Below are positions 30,901 through 36,866 of a stretch of 64,000 nucleotides of DNA, piece after piece. A model generated the notes under the pieces. It had not been told where the DNA came from. It worked only from the letters and a program-made list of their open reading frames with translations, and made no database searches. The position numbers were made by a program, and so were the translations under genes. The stretch's first letter is position 1; every line of letters starts with the position of its first letter. The DNA comes from CBFHMJ01 sp965656875. Lineage in GTDB: Bacteria > Pseudomonadota > Gammaproteobacteria > Enterobacterales > Alteromonadaceae. The stretch lies in the NCBI GenBank assembly GCA_965656875.1, contig CBFHMJ010000009.1, positions 124,001 to 188,000 of the forward strand, read 5' to 3'.

Positions 30901-33900
30901 CTGTTCCATTGTTTGCGTCAACGTCGAATCCAACTGGCGATTTAATATCTGGTACGCCGTATTACGTGGCGCACTGACAACCGGTAGCAACTGCTCAAGA
31001 GGTTGCAGTGGTTGTACATCACGAAGCAAATCTCGCCACCAGCGCTGTGCTGCTGGCAAGTTCTGTTTCATCAGCCAGCCAATGTAATGTTCATAAGCTG
31101 GCGCTTCTGGCAAGACTACCGATTCTTGCTTTAACAAAGCATTCAGCACCAATGAAAACTGCTTGAACAGAATGGGGATACTCCAACCATCAAGTAACGC
31201 ATGGTGATGCGTCCAGATAACACGGGCTTTATTCGGGCTAACTTTAACAATCGCAAATCGCATCAAAGGAGGCGTTGTTGTATCAAATGGGATTAATTGT
31301 TGCTGACGAATTGTTTCAAGTTCGCTATCGCTCCACTCTTTGGCTGATAAATCAATGTCAGTGATGCTATTGGTTGCCCGCAAGTCAACCGACTGCAAAA
31401 CAACCTGATGCAATGTTGTTCCAACAGTTTGAGGCTGGAAGAATCCGGTCCGCAGAATATCGTGTTGATTAACAACCTGTTGCCAGGCATCGCCAATTAA
31501 AGCAAGTGCAAATTCTTGTTGAGTCGTGATATCAAACCAGGCCTGAGTAAGATATTCCGCATTCTCCTCAGCTTCATCCAGTTGGGTATGGAACAAAAGC
31601 CCTTGCTGCATTGCAGTTGCCGGGTATAAACGACTAATCGATAAATCAGGTCCGGTTTGTTCTGACAACAACCGGTCGAAATCAGCATTATCCAACGTCG
31701 CTAACGGGAAGTCAGACTGCGTTATCAGATGCTGGTGATTTTCAACAGACTGCATAGCAGTAACGAACTGACGAATCGCTTGTTGCCACAAGGCCGATAG
31801 CTGTTGCATCGTCTGCGAGCTTAATTGTGGGGTGTGATAGCTGATATTTATCGACAACTGACCATTGGCGATCAAACCATTACAACTGATGAGTTCCGGA
31901 TGAATATTCTTCTCATCATTCATCACACCAGGAGATTCAGCAGCCATCGAAAATAAAGTGTCTAATGTATCGTGCTTGTTCTTAGCCGCAGTTTCAGCCG
32001 AGTTTTCATCGCCATCAAAACGACCAAGATAGTTAAACAAAATAGCCTGAGAAAGCTGTTCGGATCGTTGGATCGCCTGATTAGTGGATCGCAGTAAGCT
32101 GTAGCTCAGGCCGTTGTCTGGCGCACACTGCATCGACTGTTTAACTTGCCGGATCAAGCTCAACAATTTGTTCTGGCCTTCATTAGCGTCTTGCGGTAAA
32201 TCAATTCGTAACGGCCAGAGAGAAGTAAACCAACCCACAGTATCCGTGATATCAATATTGGTTAATCCGGCCTGCTCTAACGCATCCAGTTCCCGACCAT
32301 GACCTTCCATCAGAATCATCAAGGTGTGTAATGCTGGCTCAAACTCATTGCTACGTTGTTTTAGCTGCTCGATTGCCATTGATAACGTTGCGATCAGTAC
32401 ATGTGGAAGCAAGTTTTGCTGGTTCGATATCGCCTGACATTGCTGTGTTAAATCCTGGGTCAGCTCGGTTGCAAGCACTAATTGTTCACTCGACATGCCA
32501 GTTACCTGCGTGGCAGGCTTAGCAAGCAAGGTCCAGTCATCAGGCCAGACTGATTCCCAGTATTCTTTAGTCGATGCCGGGATTTGTTCGCTAAACGATT
32601 GCAACTGCTGCTGCCAGAAACGAATCGAATGTGTTTTCGGTTTTAATCTGTTTTCTTGCCGAGGCGAATTGAATGCGTCATTTAAATCACTCAGTAAAAT
32701 TCGCCAGGAAACGCCATCCACCAGCCAGTGATGGCAAATCAACAATAAGCGGGCATGCTGACGATCTGCGCTGACATATAACACGGCTTTGATAAGTCGA
32801 TGTTCTGCAAGGCTTAAACTGGCCTGATCGTCGTCACATTGCTGCCTGAGCCAGGCCTGAAAATCCAGGCCATGTTCTGACTGATGTTTAAGGACAAGCG
32901 GAAATTCGTCACGCACCTGAAATACCAGCCTTGCTGAAGGGCAATCTGCGGATACAGGCATAAATCCAGCGGTCAAACTATCGTGGCGCTGTAACAACTG
33001 ATTCAACGCCAACTGCAATTCATCGGGTGCAAGATTAGCCGGTACATTCAACAGAACAGCCTGATTGTAGTGGTCCGGATTGACATAACCCGGTGTTTTT
33101 CCAATTAAATCAGCAAAATACTGTTGCATCGGTAACAACGGCATGTGACCCGTTTCCGGATGTTGTGGAACTGCAATCGTCAATGAAGGTTGTTGTTCAA
33201 GCCAAACCGCTAATGAGGCGATTGTTTGATGTTCAAAGATGGCTTTTACCGTCAGCGGTAACTGATGTTTTCTTGCTGCCGATACCAGTTGAATCGAGAG
33301 AATAGAGTCTCCACCACACGCAAAGAAATTGTCGTCTATACCGATTTTTTGCGCTGCATTAACCGGTAAATACTGCATCCATAGCGAATGAAGTAGCTGT
33401 TCAACAGGCGTTGATGGTTGACGATGAGACACATCCGTTTGTTGTGCATCTGGCGAAGGCAAACGTTTGTAATCGATCTTGCCATTTGCCGTTTGAGGCA
33501 AACCATCCAAAATCGTCAGATGCGATGGCACCATAAAATCCGGTAATGTTGCCGCCAGTGATTGTTGGATGTCTGTTGTTCGCATACCTTGTCCAACAAC
33601 CCAGGCAACCAGATGCAATACACCATCCTGATACAGGTCCCGAGCCGCAACAGCGGCATCCTGAACACCCGTTAATTGACGCAGCTGTGTTTCCACTTCT
33701 GCTGTCTCGATCCGAAAGCCCCGAACCTTGACCTGATTGTCGATTCGTCCCAGATATTCAAAGTCACCCTGTTCATTCAGCGTAACCAGATCCCCGGTGC
33801 GGTAAAAGCGCTGACCGTGCAACACTACAAACCGGTCGCTGGTGAGGGCTGAACTATTCAGGTATCCCGAACTCACCCCGGAGCCCGAAAGCAGCAACTC

Positions 33901-36603
33901 GCCAGGCTGACCAACAGCAACATGTAAATACTGTTCATCAACCAGGATTGCACCTGTGCCAACTAGCGGTTTACCGATGGTTGGCACTTTTTTTTCATTG
34001 CGCTGTTGCGGTGCCCAGGTTGAATACGTGGTGTCTTCCGATGGACCATACAGGTTGTTAATGTTACTTACACCGGTTTCTTGCCAAATCCTGTCGACTA
34101 AATCCCGAGTCAAAGCCTCACCAGCCAGATTAATCGTCTGAACCGAATCAGGCAGAACCTGTTGCTGCCTTGAAAAACCATCGAGTAAAGCTTTCATTAT
34201 CGACGGCACGGTGTTGATTAAGCTGAGATTCAATCCTGGTTGATTCAACAAGTCCAGGCCATGATCCAACAACACCACCGTGGTCCCCGCACTTAGTGGA
34301 ACAAACAATTCAAACGTTGACAGATCGAAGCAGATCGATGTCCCGGCACCCACTCTTGCCAGTTCCTCATCACGAAATGCAGTTAATGCCCAGTCAATTA
34401 ATGCATTCACGTTTTGATGAGAGATAGAAACACCTTTAGGCTTACCCGTTGAACCCGAGGTATAAATCACATAGGCCAGTGATGTTTCCTGAAACCGTTG
34501 GCGCTCAACAGGCGCGGTGAACGTCGCACTTTCTGCTTGATTGACGTCTGAGATATCTAACCAGGTCAACGGATGACTGGTGGTAAAAGTAAACTGTTGT
34601 TGCAGGTCTTTCGTGCTGATCACAACACGACAACCTGCTTGTTCTAACTGATAATTGAGGCGTTCTTGTGGATAGTTACTATCTAACGGAATCCATGCGT
34701 AGCCAGCTTTCGCAACCGCCAGCATGGCGATCAACATATCAGCACTTCGAGGCAATAAAATCGCAATCAGCGGTTGGCGAGATTCATGAAGTTGATGTTT
34801 CACTTGCTGCTGTAAATAACGGGCAAACTGTTCAGCCCGATTATTTAAGTCACGATAAGTCAGTTGATATGGCGTCGACTCATCTGATGTTGCAGCTACT
34901 AATGCTATAGTATCAGGTTGTTGTTTCACCTGCTGTTCAAAGCGTTCCAACATGTAATGGCCTGGCTTCACGGCTTCAGGTTCCTGATAACGCCGGGCCG
35001 CCGCCAATTGTTGTGCGGACAACAAAGAAAGTGATGCAACTGGCGTATCAGGCGTTTTAGCCAGTGCTTCGACAATACGATTCACCAACACGTCATAACT
35101 TTCGGCCATCTGTTCAATGCGATGCGCCGAGAATAAGCCGGTATCCCAGGACCAGTTCAGTATCAAACTGCCCTCGGTCTGTTCAGTCACCTGAAGTGCA
35201 AGATCAAATTTCACCTTTTCCACTGGCTGTTCGATCGCTGATAACGTTAGTCCAGGCAAACTAACGGCCTGTTGTTCTCTGTGCTGCAGTGAGAAAAATA
35301 ACTGGAACAATGGGTTATAGCTGAGACTTCTACCCGGCTCCAGTTGCTCCACCAGCATTTCAAAAGGTACGTATTGATGAGTTAACCCATCCAGAATCGT
35401 TTGTTGGTTGTCTGTGATCAGGTCTTTTACCGATGCCTGTGGATCAATCTGAGTTCTGAACAGTACAGTGTTAACAAAACAACCAATTAATGGCTCCAGT
35501 ACTTTTTGATCACGCCCTGATACAGGCGAACCAATCACGATATCCGGATTACGGCTAAATCGAGAGACCAACAGGGCATAAACGGTTTCCAGCAGTGCAA
35601 ACAGCGTTACCTGATGATCACGACAAACACTACGTAAATTGCTGACGACTGAACCAGACATACGGCGATTAAACGCCTGACCTGAAAATTGTTGTGTCGC
35701 CGGACGAATCCGCCCCGGGGCGTCCAACACCAGGTCATGAACATCCGGTAAATCGGCTAACTGTTCTTTCCAGTAACTGAGGGATTGAGTAAACGTATGT
35801 TTGGCAAATAAATCACGCTGCCATACAGCGAAATCCTGATAACTCACCGATAAATCAGGAAGTAAAACGGGTTCATTCTGAGTCAATTGACGATAAGCCG
35901 TAGTAAATTCATTGACCAGAACACCGCCTGATGCGCCATCAGATACCAGATGATGCAGCGTAAATAACAGCACATGAGTCGTGTCGCTGCACTTGATCAA
36001 GTTAATACGAATTAATGGACACGCTTCTTCACTGATATCACTGGTAGTTAACATAAAGCTGGTTGTTATCTCATCACGAACAAACTGCTGTATGCGCTGT
36101 TGCTGATCCTTTTCGGGCAATGTAGATAAATCAATGTTCTTGAAAACATTATCCAGATGCTGAAGTTTTTCAGGCTGTTGCAGAATTATGCCGTCCTGCT
36201 CGATAAAGCGGGTATTTAATAACTGATGGCGGTCAATGATTGATTTAATGGCTTGCTGACAGGCTTTAAAATCCAGAGACCCTTCAACCGTAAAGGCAAA
36301 CGGCAAATTATACTGACTGCTTTCCCCAGCGAACTGATGGATAAACCAGAGTCGTTGTTGCGCCCATGACAAGGGAACGGGTTCGTTGTTTGCCACGTTC
36401 TGAATGACGCCACTCTGTGGTGTTTGTTGTCTGCTCTGTAAATACGTAAGAATGTCAGCTTTGTGCTGTTTTAACTGTCGCTTGATATCTGGTGTCAGTG
36501 CATCAAGATTTCCTGCTAATTTGACAGCGCCTTCATTCAGCTGGAACACAACACCTTGTTTAATTAACGAAAGTACCAGCTGCTTTGACAAATTGTCCGT
36601 CAT
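15970..36603 (-). CDS. NRPS-C: four-module synthetase, every module epimerising
   Basis: 6,877 residues. TubC-type docking domain (1-62); module 8 C-A-T-E (about 72-1600); module 9 C-A-T-E (about 1650-3200); module 10 C-A-T-E (about 3240-4800); module 11 C-A(methyltransferase)-T-E (about 4840-6830); acidic tail (6840-6877, ending DWDDDDGIEI). The first C starts with LSWAQQRLWF (L-donor type), the next three with LYPATAMQQGLLFH-like sequences (D-donor type). All four E domains keep HHxxxDGVSW and the EGHGRE/VGWFTS block (EHHGRE in the last). Adenylation codes by eye: DLFNNALTYK (Ala), DFWNIGMVHK (Thr), DLFNNALTYK (Ala), DAITLAAVCK (bulky hydrophobic, unassigned). The frame is unbroken over 20.6 kb. 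The ATG at 36603 has GGAG about 9 nt upstream and follows a region rich in dyads that may hold its own promoter. Confidence 0.97.
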   Translation of the reverse strand: MTDNLSKQLVLSLIKQGVVFQLNEGAVKLAGNLDALTPDIKRQLKQHKADILTYLQSRQQTPQSGVIQNVANNEPVPLSWAQQRLWFIHQFAGESSQYNLPFAFTVEGSLDFKACQQAIKSIIDRHQLLNTRFIEQDGIILQQPEKLQHLDNVFKNIDLSTLPEKDQQQRIQQFVRDEITTSFMLTTSDISEEACPLIRINLIKCSDTTHVLLFTLHHLVSDGASGGVLVNEFTTAYRQLTQNEPVLLPDLSVSYQDFAVWQRDLFAKHTFTQSLSYWKEQLADLPDVHDLVLDAPGRIRPATQQFSGQAFNRRMSGSVVSNLRSVCRDHQVTLFALLETVYALLVSRFSRNPDIVIGSPVSGRDQKVLEPLIGCFVNTVLFRTQIDPQASVKDLITDNQQTILDGLTHQYVPFEMLVEQLEPGRSLSYNPLFQLFFSLQHREQQAVSLPGLTLSAIEQPVEKVKFDLALQVTEQTEGSLILNWSWDTGLFSAHRIEQMAESYDVLVNRIVEALAKTPDTPVASLSLLSAQQLAAARRYQEPEAVKPGHYMLERFEQQVKQQPDTIALVAATSDESTPYQLTYRDLNNRAEQFARYLQQQVKHQLHESRQPLIAILLPRSADMLIAMLAVAKAGYAWIPLDSNYPQERLNYQLEQAGCRVVISTKDLQQQFTFTTSHPLTWLDISDVNQAESATFTAPVERQRFQETSLAYVIYTSGSTGKPKGVSISHQNVNALIDWALTAFRDEELARVGAGTSICFDLSTFELFVPLSAGTTVVLLDHGLDLLNQPGLNLSLINTVPSIMKALLDGFSRQQQVLPDSVQTINLAGEALTRDLVDRIWQETGVSNINNLYGPSEDTTYSTWAPQQRNEKKVPTIGKPLVGTGAILVDEQYLHVAVGQPGELLLSGSGVSSGYLNSSALTSDRFVVLHGQRFYRTGDLVTLNEQGDFEYLGRIDNQVKVRGFRIETAEVETQLRQLTGVQDAAVAARDLYQDGVLHLVAWVVGQGMRTTDIQQSLAATLPDFMVPSHLTILDGLPQTANGKIDYKRLPSPDAQQTDVSHRQPSTPVEQLLHSLWMQYLPVNAAQKIGIDDNFFACGGDSILSIQLVSAARKHQLPLTVKAIFEHQTIASLAVWLEQQPSLTIAVPQHPETGHMPLLPMQQYFADLIGKTPGYVNPDHYNQAVLLNVPANLAPDELQLALNQLLQRHDSLTAGFMPVSADCPSARLVFQVRDEFPLVLKHQSEHGLDFQAWLRQQCDDDQASLSLAEHRLIKAVLYVSADRQHARLLLICHHWLVDGVSWRILLSDLNDAFNSPRQENRLKPKTHSIRFWQQQLQSFSEQIPASTKEYWESVWPDDWTLLAKPATQVTGMSSEQLVLATELTQDLTQQCQAISNQQNLLPHVLIATLSMAIEQLKQRSNEFEPALHTLMILMEGHGRELDALEQAGLTNIDITDTVGWFTSLWPLRIDLPQDANEGQNKLLSLIRQVKQSMQCAPDNGLSYSLLRSTNQAIQRSEQLSQAILFNYLGRFDGDENSAETAAKNKHDTLDTLFSMAAESPGVMNDEKNIHPELISCNGLIANGQLSINISYHTPQLSSQTMQQLSALWQQAIRQFVTAMQSVENHQHLITQSDFPLATLDNADFDRLLSEQTGPDLSISRLYPATAMQQGLLFHTQLDEAEENAEYLTQAWFDITTQQEFALALIGDAWQQVVNQHDILRTGFFQPQTVGTTLHQVVLQSVDLRATNSITDIDLSAKEWSDSELETIRQQQLIPFDTTTPPLMRFAIVKVSPNKARVIWTHHHALLDGWSIPILFKQFSLVLNALLKQESVVLPEAPAYEHYIGWLMKQNLPAAQRWWRDLLRDVQPLQPLEQLLPVVSAPRNTAYQILNRQLDSTLTQTMEQLARHQSCTLSTIIQAGWALLLSRYQGFQVDSDSSMTTPIVFGTTVSGRPADLHGVEAMVGLFINTIPVCVSVEQNQSLTTLLNGLSQQQIARQSHEWLSLAQIQSVNESEPQSLFESLVVFENFPVMPAGDEQVSESSETAPEFIIEHAQSAEQTSYPLTLVATAAGEQLHVRLSFDGKRFNSASIAVMFEQLTAVLQQMTRMDAKAAINTIQLSATHSVPESNEDLSTTTSPLALARFSQFIDSSSVAIIDGDARFDWQTLEQQSNQLAHWLLEQSDHKQLIAIEMPRSADFIIAMLAVLKSGNAWLPIDPALPTDRKHYILNDAAVSLVLSNCSPSEMLDYPTGITAFHWSSSAVAMYPVSRPVATDNLQPDDLAYVIYTSGSTGKPKGVQIEHRQLARLLSVCQQDFEQRTGRGFDASDCWSWFHASSFDFSVWETWGALAFGGKLLVINAETARNPDALAAELIEHQVTVLNQTPSAFYNLLPKLTTKSADFSLRQIIFGGEALDFSRLTDWFEASISNNCQLINMYGITETTVHATLTTVTAQDATYSHSRIGRPLSDFDFCVLNAQQQPVATGIAGELYLSGPGVARGYLHRPELTAERFVTLPNRDGIWYRSGDKVAEQPDGSLIYLGRCDDQVKVRGYRIETGEVEARLGQCTGVTQAVVAAIKHPVTDVTFLMAWLQAESEQLLDINEVKAQLRQFLPDYMIPERLDVVERLPLTVNGKVDKKQLSAAVMQRLIMKGQEDDLHGVNLDTMTSDTPIALVESLHQIWSVLLPAETVGLDQNFFSAGGDSIIAVQLVARAKKAGINVSLRQLFDFPTINQLAAVVHRAASDADSPNKLAEQSALTGALSLLPIQHDFFAQRLAVPSHFNQAVSLTTPAELTEQQLLKTVAALYQRHDVLRLAFTSDSNEHIHHANFEPQTDRIIARALCVVPEALDNEAYRQYCDDAQASLDPTQADNCRFIWFVARQQLLVVMHHLVVDGVSWRILRDDIARCYQHLLEQPDVDSKTLVGEKTASLHQWQNALQHWQQHNLTEQLPFWLAQLPDKRISLPDHPNSTQEDSRSEQHDTAFTSLVLTTEQTAQLTQVADTIWHCRTHELLISALVIALTEWTHQADNKVVLTLEGHGRDSWLADSQLEMPDVSETLGWFTAIYPVAFDAVSELQAAVAGVKKQLRLVPDNGLGFGVLQYLSDHPELTDAASRLNDSVMFNFLGQVSSHTSDNTSDENHEEPLFTLASDYLGQMSSSQNRLSYPLVVNSIITDGQLSFSLLFDKAILREDFVEQLVTLLGDTLHKLAAETESQVSVSDFPLATLSQSVLTDWQQVSDVRQGRNTRTVSKLYPATPVQQGLLFHGFLSADDDAGTFGADYSTQTRVSMKGELDITRFKQALHQVVNHHDILKTAFIGFDEQQIHQVVAHEVDVPFFYHDWQNRDVSPQVLEQWLIEEKQQGFDFSAPPLMRIHLIQESTDQFHMIWTHHHALLDGWCLSLIFADVMQAYQQPDGVLPHRPDYQQYIQWLLQKQASHEGVIFWRDYLAPVAQKTALTPFIKPTAEQQTNTRQQIQSLTLSADVTAGLLHTATTNACTINNVFQAVVAAVLTHYDIADEQQSLVLGEVVSGRPPDITDVEEMVGLFISTVPVVFTVSPEQTLKSLILQSQRTALDRQQHAYVPLATIQQQAQQLVQGYNGQPYQDGLFDALLVFENYPVSDAIQQHQQNTLQIQQVNTTEQTNYPLTLIASCGNQPGISQFNLAVHFDEQIVDETMVQRFVAQLKSMFEQLAQPQMLTTALNESVILPDTQQQALIDAGIGEQLPEAPAKTVIGWFEQQVARTPNATAVICPHAQQQLSYLQLNERANQLAHWLLMAADEFDLKEPTSRTPQRVALRMSRRVELIIGMLACHKAGAAWIAIDPNYPTERQQFMLQDSQADVLLLDSSPDTDFSADRPSLNVCDERAMQAVHQLSTTTPSATLHGQDLAWLIYTSGSTGTPKGVCINQDNALALIQWAHHRYTPEQLACVAAVTSFCFDLSMFELFAPLTCGGCVALLQNGIDIYGYRALGEQLTLINTVPSVMKHLMDVQAETQVIADSVQIINLAGEPLPRKLVNEIYRQTQVQAVYNLYGPSEDTTYSTEHYVARDEQTAPAIGRPVAHTQTLVLDQQQRLVPQGVTGELWLSGRGLSAGYWQRPDLTTDKFKSLIHPVTGKSVTAYRTGDLVRWNNQLLLEFVGRIDHQVKLRGLRIELGEVAHQLTLLDDVQDCVVLVVEQDDGRDQLVACVQPVAGFRNEDVSQKSRTDKILRDQLKRSLPDYMVPEAWYYFSALPLTPNGKIDHKALRQQIGVQQRALQQQAFSAVTGEPGSDVERQLMALWNDLLSAPVSSVEQNFFAAGGDSILSIQLVSRAKKQGLQFSVKNLFDHPTIAELAQWLSEQTANEQQLAVEADNLTGQFDLLPIQQDFFARVTAGVLQSPSHYNQSLMLRTPSSLTVEQLTRLVGALIEKHDGLRQTFVQTESGWQAQYNKIDESWLARLVRVIDPSNGRDVKALYTQLKNTDENAAIWQQQFDIYDPGKPLFSLVYFPQVADDRSGRLLMICHHLIIDGVSWRVLINDMNSLLEGHTLSEKTHSIRQWQTWLAAALPAVASQGEYWQQQTDRSELIAPSDKLSVVHQVSQTLTAALTDQLLRDCHQIYNTSVNDVLLTALTLSWQHIMQQDSLTVEFEGHGRETTTIEQWTGQILDLSDTVGWFTSLYPVKLGVQSTVSETVKATKTTLASIPDQGMGFGILQTWAETPVIALSNDNGPDNQQNNHVLFNYLGQTDQATQSQQAKRGFTVVPESTGMPVALDNYQHQLLAINAVIAGGQLQFSVAADSSRLTTEQLEAFAVAYLERLEQVIQHCTQQSQQLAQGYYRAELAGFTPDDFPYAVASNQQLKDWQQAYPTLERVYRATPMQLGLLFHGLTSDAEAEETQGYITQTWFDFSGDIDIAAMESAWQQLVDRHDVLRTAFVGFDTESVHQLVLSAAGDRALSVPFTLEDWRDRQFTRNEREQMLADWRFADKQAGFDFAKPPLLRVTLIRLPVSPGENPHWQLVWTHHHVLLDGWCLPILFNELISHYHQTINGSKNNQLLTHEARYERYVGWLFGREQDSVGWWRDYLAGMENGQHLRELLIPSHQQPQKRQYQLLEFQLEASETARLQQLAARLNTTVNVMVQLGWAWLLHRYSGGESNLCFGATVSGRPPELSGVEQMIGLFINTVPVRAQVQPDQTIASVVTALHQHNIEREQHSYLSLADIQRQAGIAADGEASMLFDTLVVFENYPINDVVDSSRQQQQTFSLDAVTSDEQTNFPLTLMAALQQTRIDQSHEGKTQQPQSVLGFKLGWHNHLISTELATNLQDHLLATLATLSELSGGASLNQLPFILPAQQQLIDTVNDKAFRHGEALTPTIAVRPSLPHWLSYYAETTPEAIAIYSGEQPHQRQQISYQTLAQTVSGLAKELQHQGIGSGDVVALYARRDVELITGLLAVMSLQAVYLPVDPAYPAERIRFMLQDAKASLILHDAQFTAQNQRHQATWQKIQTVADELAIPLQSLTVKPEKQALKNGDKASPTQLTDDAIAYQIYTSGTTGQPKGVLLQQAALINTALAQQQILNTDTNSRILQFASVGFDASVIEIALSVVSGATLVMVDDDMNREPDRLTRYIANAAVTHATLPPALLAAMKDDPASYDYYHRLQSVQHLLVAGDSCALPVAQFWARDRNFYNAYGPTEITVCHSIGQFDLHQPDLLPIGYPIAGKQQWVVDENLYPVPPGVAGELVSGGVGVSPGYHQHLNDMQENQRKFVQIDQKRGYRTGDKVKQQSDGQLQFIGRVDNQVKLRGHRIEPAEVEAALRQLPGVADAAVSIWQPDVEKIASDVTKDPVLAAWIRPEQYMPSSFLDQNFSNVKQENARPAVELWPSIAEFFVYDEVLYRSMANDIERNQAYFAAMQAALPGKTVLEIGPGSELILTQMCIAAGASKVYAVELLPQTWQKARQKLAQLEAEQPDLAGKIVLLHGDATKITLPEQVDYCVSEIVGGIGGSEGAAKIINEIRHHLHHPANMIPSRTATKLAAVTLPDASFSLENGQYGFKPIAAHYTEQIFENAGKPFDLRLCVKHFPAEWILSSHGLLEDLDHTQFVPLETTHDLELVFEKSGVFHGFIAWLNLWPDANHVIDILEEDKSWLPVYFPVSLEGIPVKAGDKILGQVERKLHIPPEHRGKENAVEFGLNPDFFIRAILQFADGRHADIPVNYDAWHQADTFLDQPFYNKLFSTERSIQNDSSSDKVTAHRLPDNQPTAEQQQQWLASLADPLADRLPGWSIPSLFTPVSSMPLTVNGKIDYQALPEPQQLQQISDVSSPENDTERVLCDLWQTMLNQSVIGIDDNFFTLGGDSIISIQLVAQAKQQGLNFSVRQLFEQKTIRKLAALITAQAGQLEQSGHQAQQNELQGKIPLLPMQRLFFEHPPVDAHHFNQSVMLHAPTSLTDVNLRRMISVLASRHDALRTIFPTAQRKQNSALIQALTAGWVQQVLRIDAATELTGITAVCSDYQHLFSLEQGPLLRVIWFNKSGVDRIAIIAHHLIIDGVSWRILMNDLAQLWHQVEANQSQLLLADKTHAVSQWQAGLQDALAVDASDENHLLKQTSWWQQQLQQPWPRQLSDLPLLHDWRGEKDEHHQGQINISLTENDTARLLGQSNEAWNTQINELLLTALSKAWQQWSGHSVMRLALEHHGREADFMTQDVTETIGWFTALYPLVLHWQPALDISENVKLVKELHRSIPDNGVGYQVLAAQDDTLQQLAAEPCETSVVFNYLGQFGQEQNIASNTAHPTPFSFAAQATGPGQSEQQSAMQLFGQHHLLAINAMVSGEPARMNFTINADPAVLSAARLQQFADALNTAVTQVIEACQQRLEEQQLFEANSNLILSITDVSDDDAVEMDWDDDDGIEI
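15990..22090 (-). other. NRPS-C module 11: C-A(PRMT-like MT)-T-E
   Basis: D-donor C domain (VYRATPMQLGLLFH), A domain with TSGTTG near 20047 and code DAITLAAVCK, a methyltransferase insert, carrier LGGDSI near 17645, and an E domain with HHLIIDGVSW and EHHGRE. Predicted D-configured, methylated bulky residue. Confidence 0.8.
17890..19180 (-). other. PRMT-like methyltransferase domain inside the module 11 A domain
   Basis: About 430 residues (roughly 5,810-6,240 of NRPS-C) lie between A8 (KLRGHRIEPAEVEAAL) and A9/A10 (LPGWSIPSLF, LTVNGKIDYQAL). They show protein-arginine-methyltransferase layout: helix YDEVLYRSMANDIERNQAY, SAM motif I VLEIGPGSE (near 5,889), acidic AVELL, double-E loop SEIVGGIGGSE (near 5,963), NMIPSRAT-like strand, and a C-terminal beta-barrel-like half (GFIAWLNLWPDA, SWLPVYFPV, VKAGDKILG). 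It should use SAM; the atom it methylates is unknown. Confidence 0.75.
22100..26885 (-). other. NRPS-C module 10: C-A-T-E, D-Ala predicted
   Basis: D-donor C domain (LYPATPVQQGLLFH), TSGSTG near 24937, code DLFNNALTYK (Ala), carrier AGGDSI near 23730, E domain with HHLIIDGVSW and EGHGRE. Confidence 0.85.
26890..31650 (-). other. NRPS-C module 9: C-A-T-E, D-(allo-)Thr predicted
   Basis: D-donor C domain (LYPATAMQQGLLFH), A domain with TSGSTG near 29747 and code DFWNIGMVHK, identical to the established Thr code; carrier AGGDSI near 28520; intact E domain (EGHGRD, LGWFTAIYP). Confidence 0.9.
31690..36390 (-). other. NRPS-C module 8: C-A-T-E, D-Ala predicted
   Basis: L-donor C domain (LSWAQQRLWF, HHLVSDGAS), A domain with TSGSTG near 34453 and code DLFNNALTYK (Ala), carrier CGGDSI near 33310, and E domain with HHWLVDGVSW and EGHGRE. 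Confidence 0.85.
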
Positions 36604-36693
36604 TCCTATGTTCTCCAGTTTTTCAGACTTACTGAAATTTACAGAATAGTTATTATTATCAATGTATTACTTGTTATTTTTTCGTTTTTTATT

Positions 36694-36860
36694 CTGATGC
36701 AATTACTTATTGCATCAGGGTGATTCAGCCATAATTCGTCAAAGTTAGTGCGCACTAACAAAAAATGCGATTTTTGATGCAAGAAATGACTTAAATATCA
36801 TTGATTATCAATGATTTATTTCTAATTTTGAATTTGTGCAACGGGCCGTTGCACAAATTC
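36694..36860. promoter_or_regulatory. dyad-rich region upstream of NRPS-C
   Basis: Between the DUF1016 stop and the NRPS-C start (263 nt, A+T-rich) four dyads occur: CTGATGCAAT/ATTGCATCAG (36694-36718), the perfect palindrome GTTAGTGCGCACTAAC (36744-36759), ATCATTGA/TCAATGAT (36797-36815), and a 14-bp stem (36830-36843 with 36847-36860). The word TGATGCAA recurs at 36695-36702, inverted at 36710-36717, and again at 36775-36782. No convincing -35/-10 pair is picked out. I read this as the control region of NRPS-C with one or more regulator sites; the regulator is unknown. Confidence 0.5.
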
Positions 36861-36866
36861 AATTTT

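Noticed and set aside
36694..36718. 10-bp hairpin read as a terminator before NRPS-C
   Set aside because: Same reason: on the minus strand the stem is followed by A-rich DNA, not Ts.
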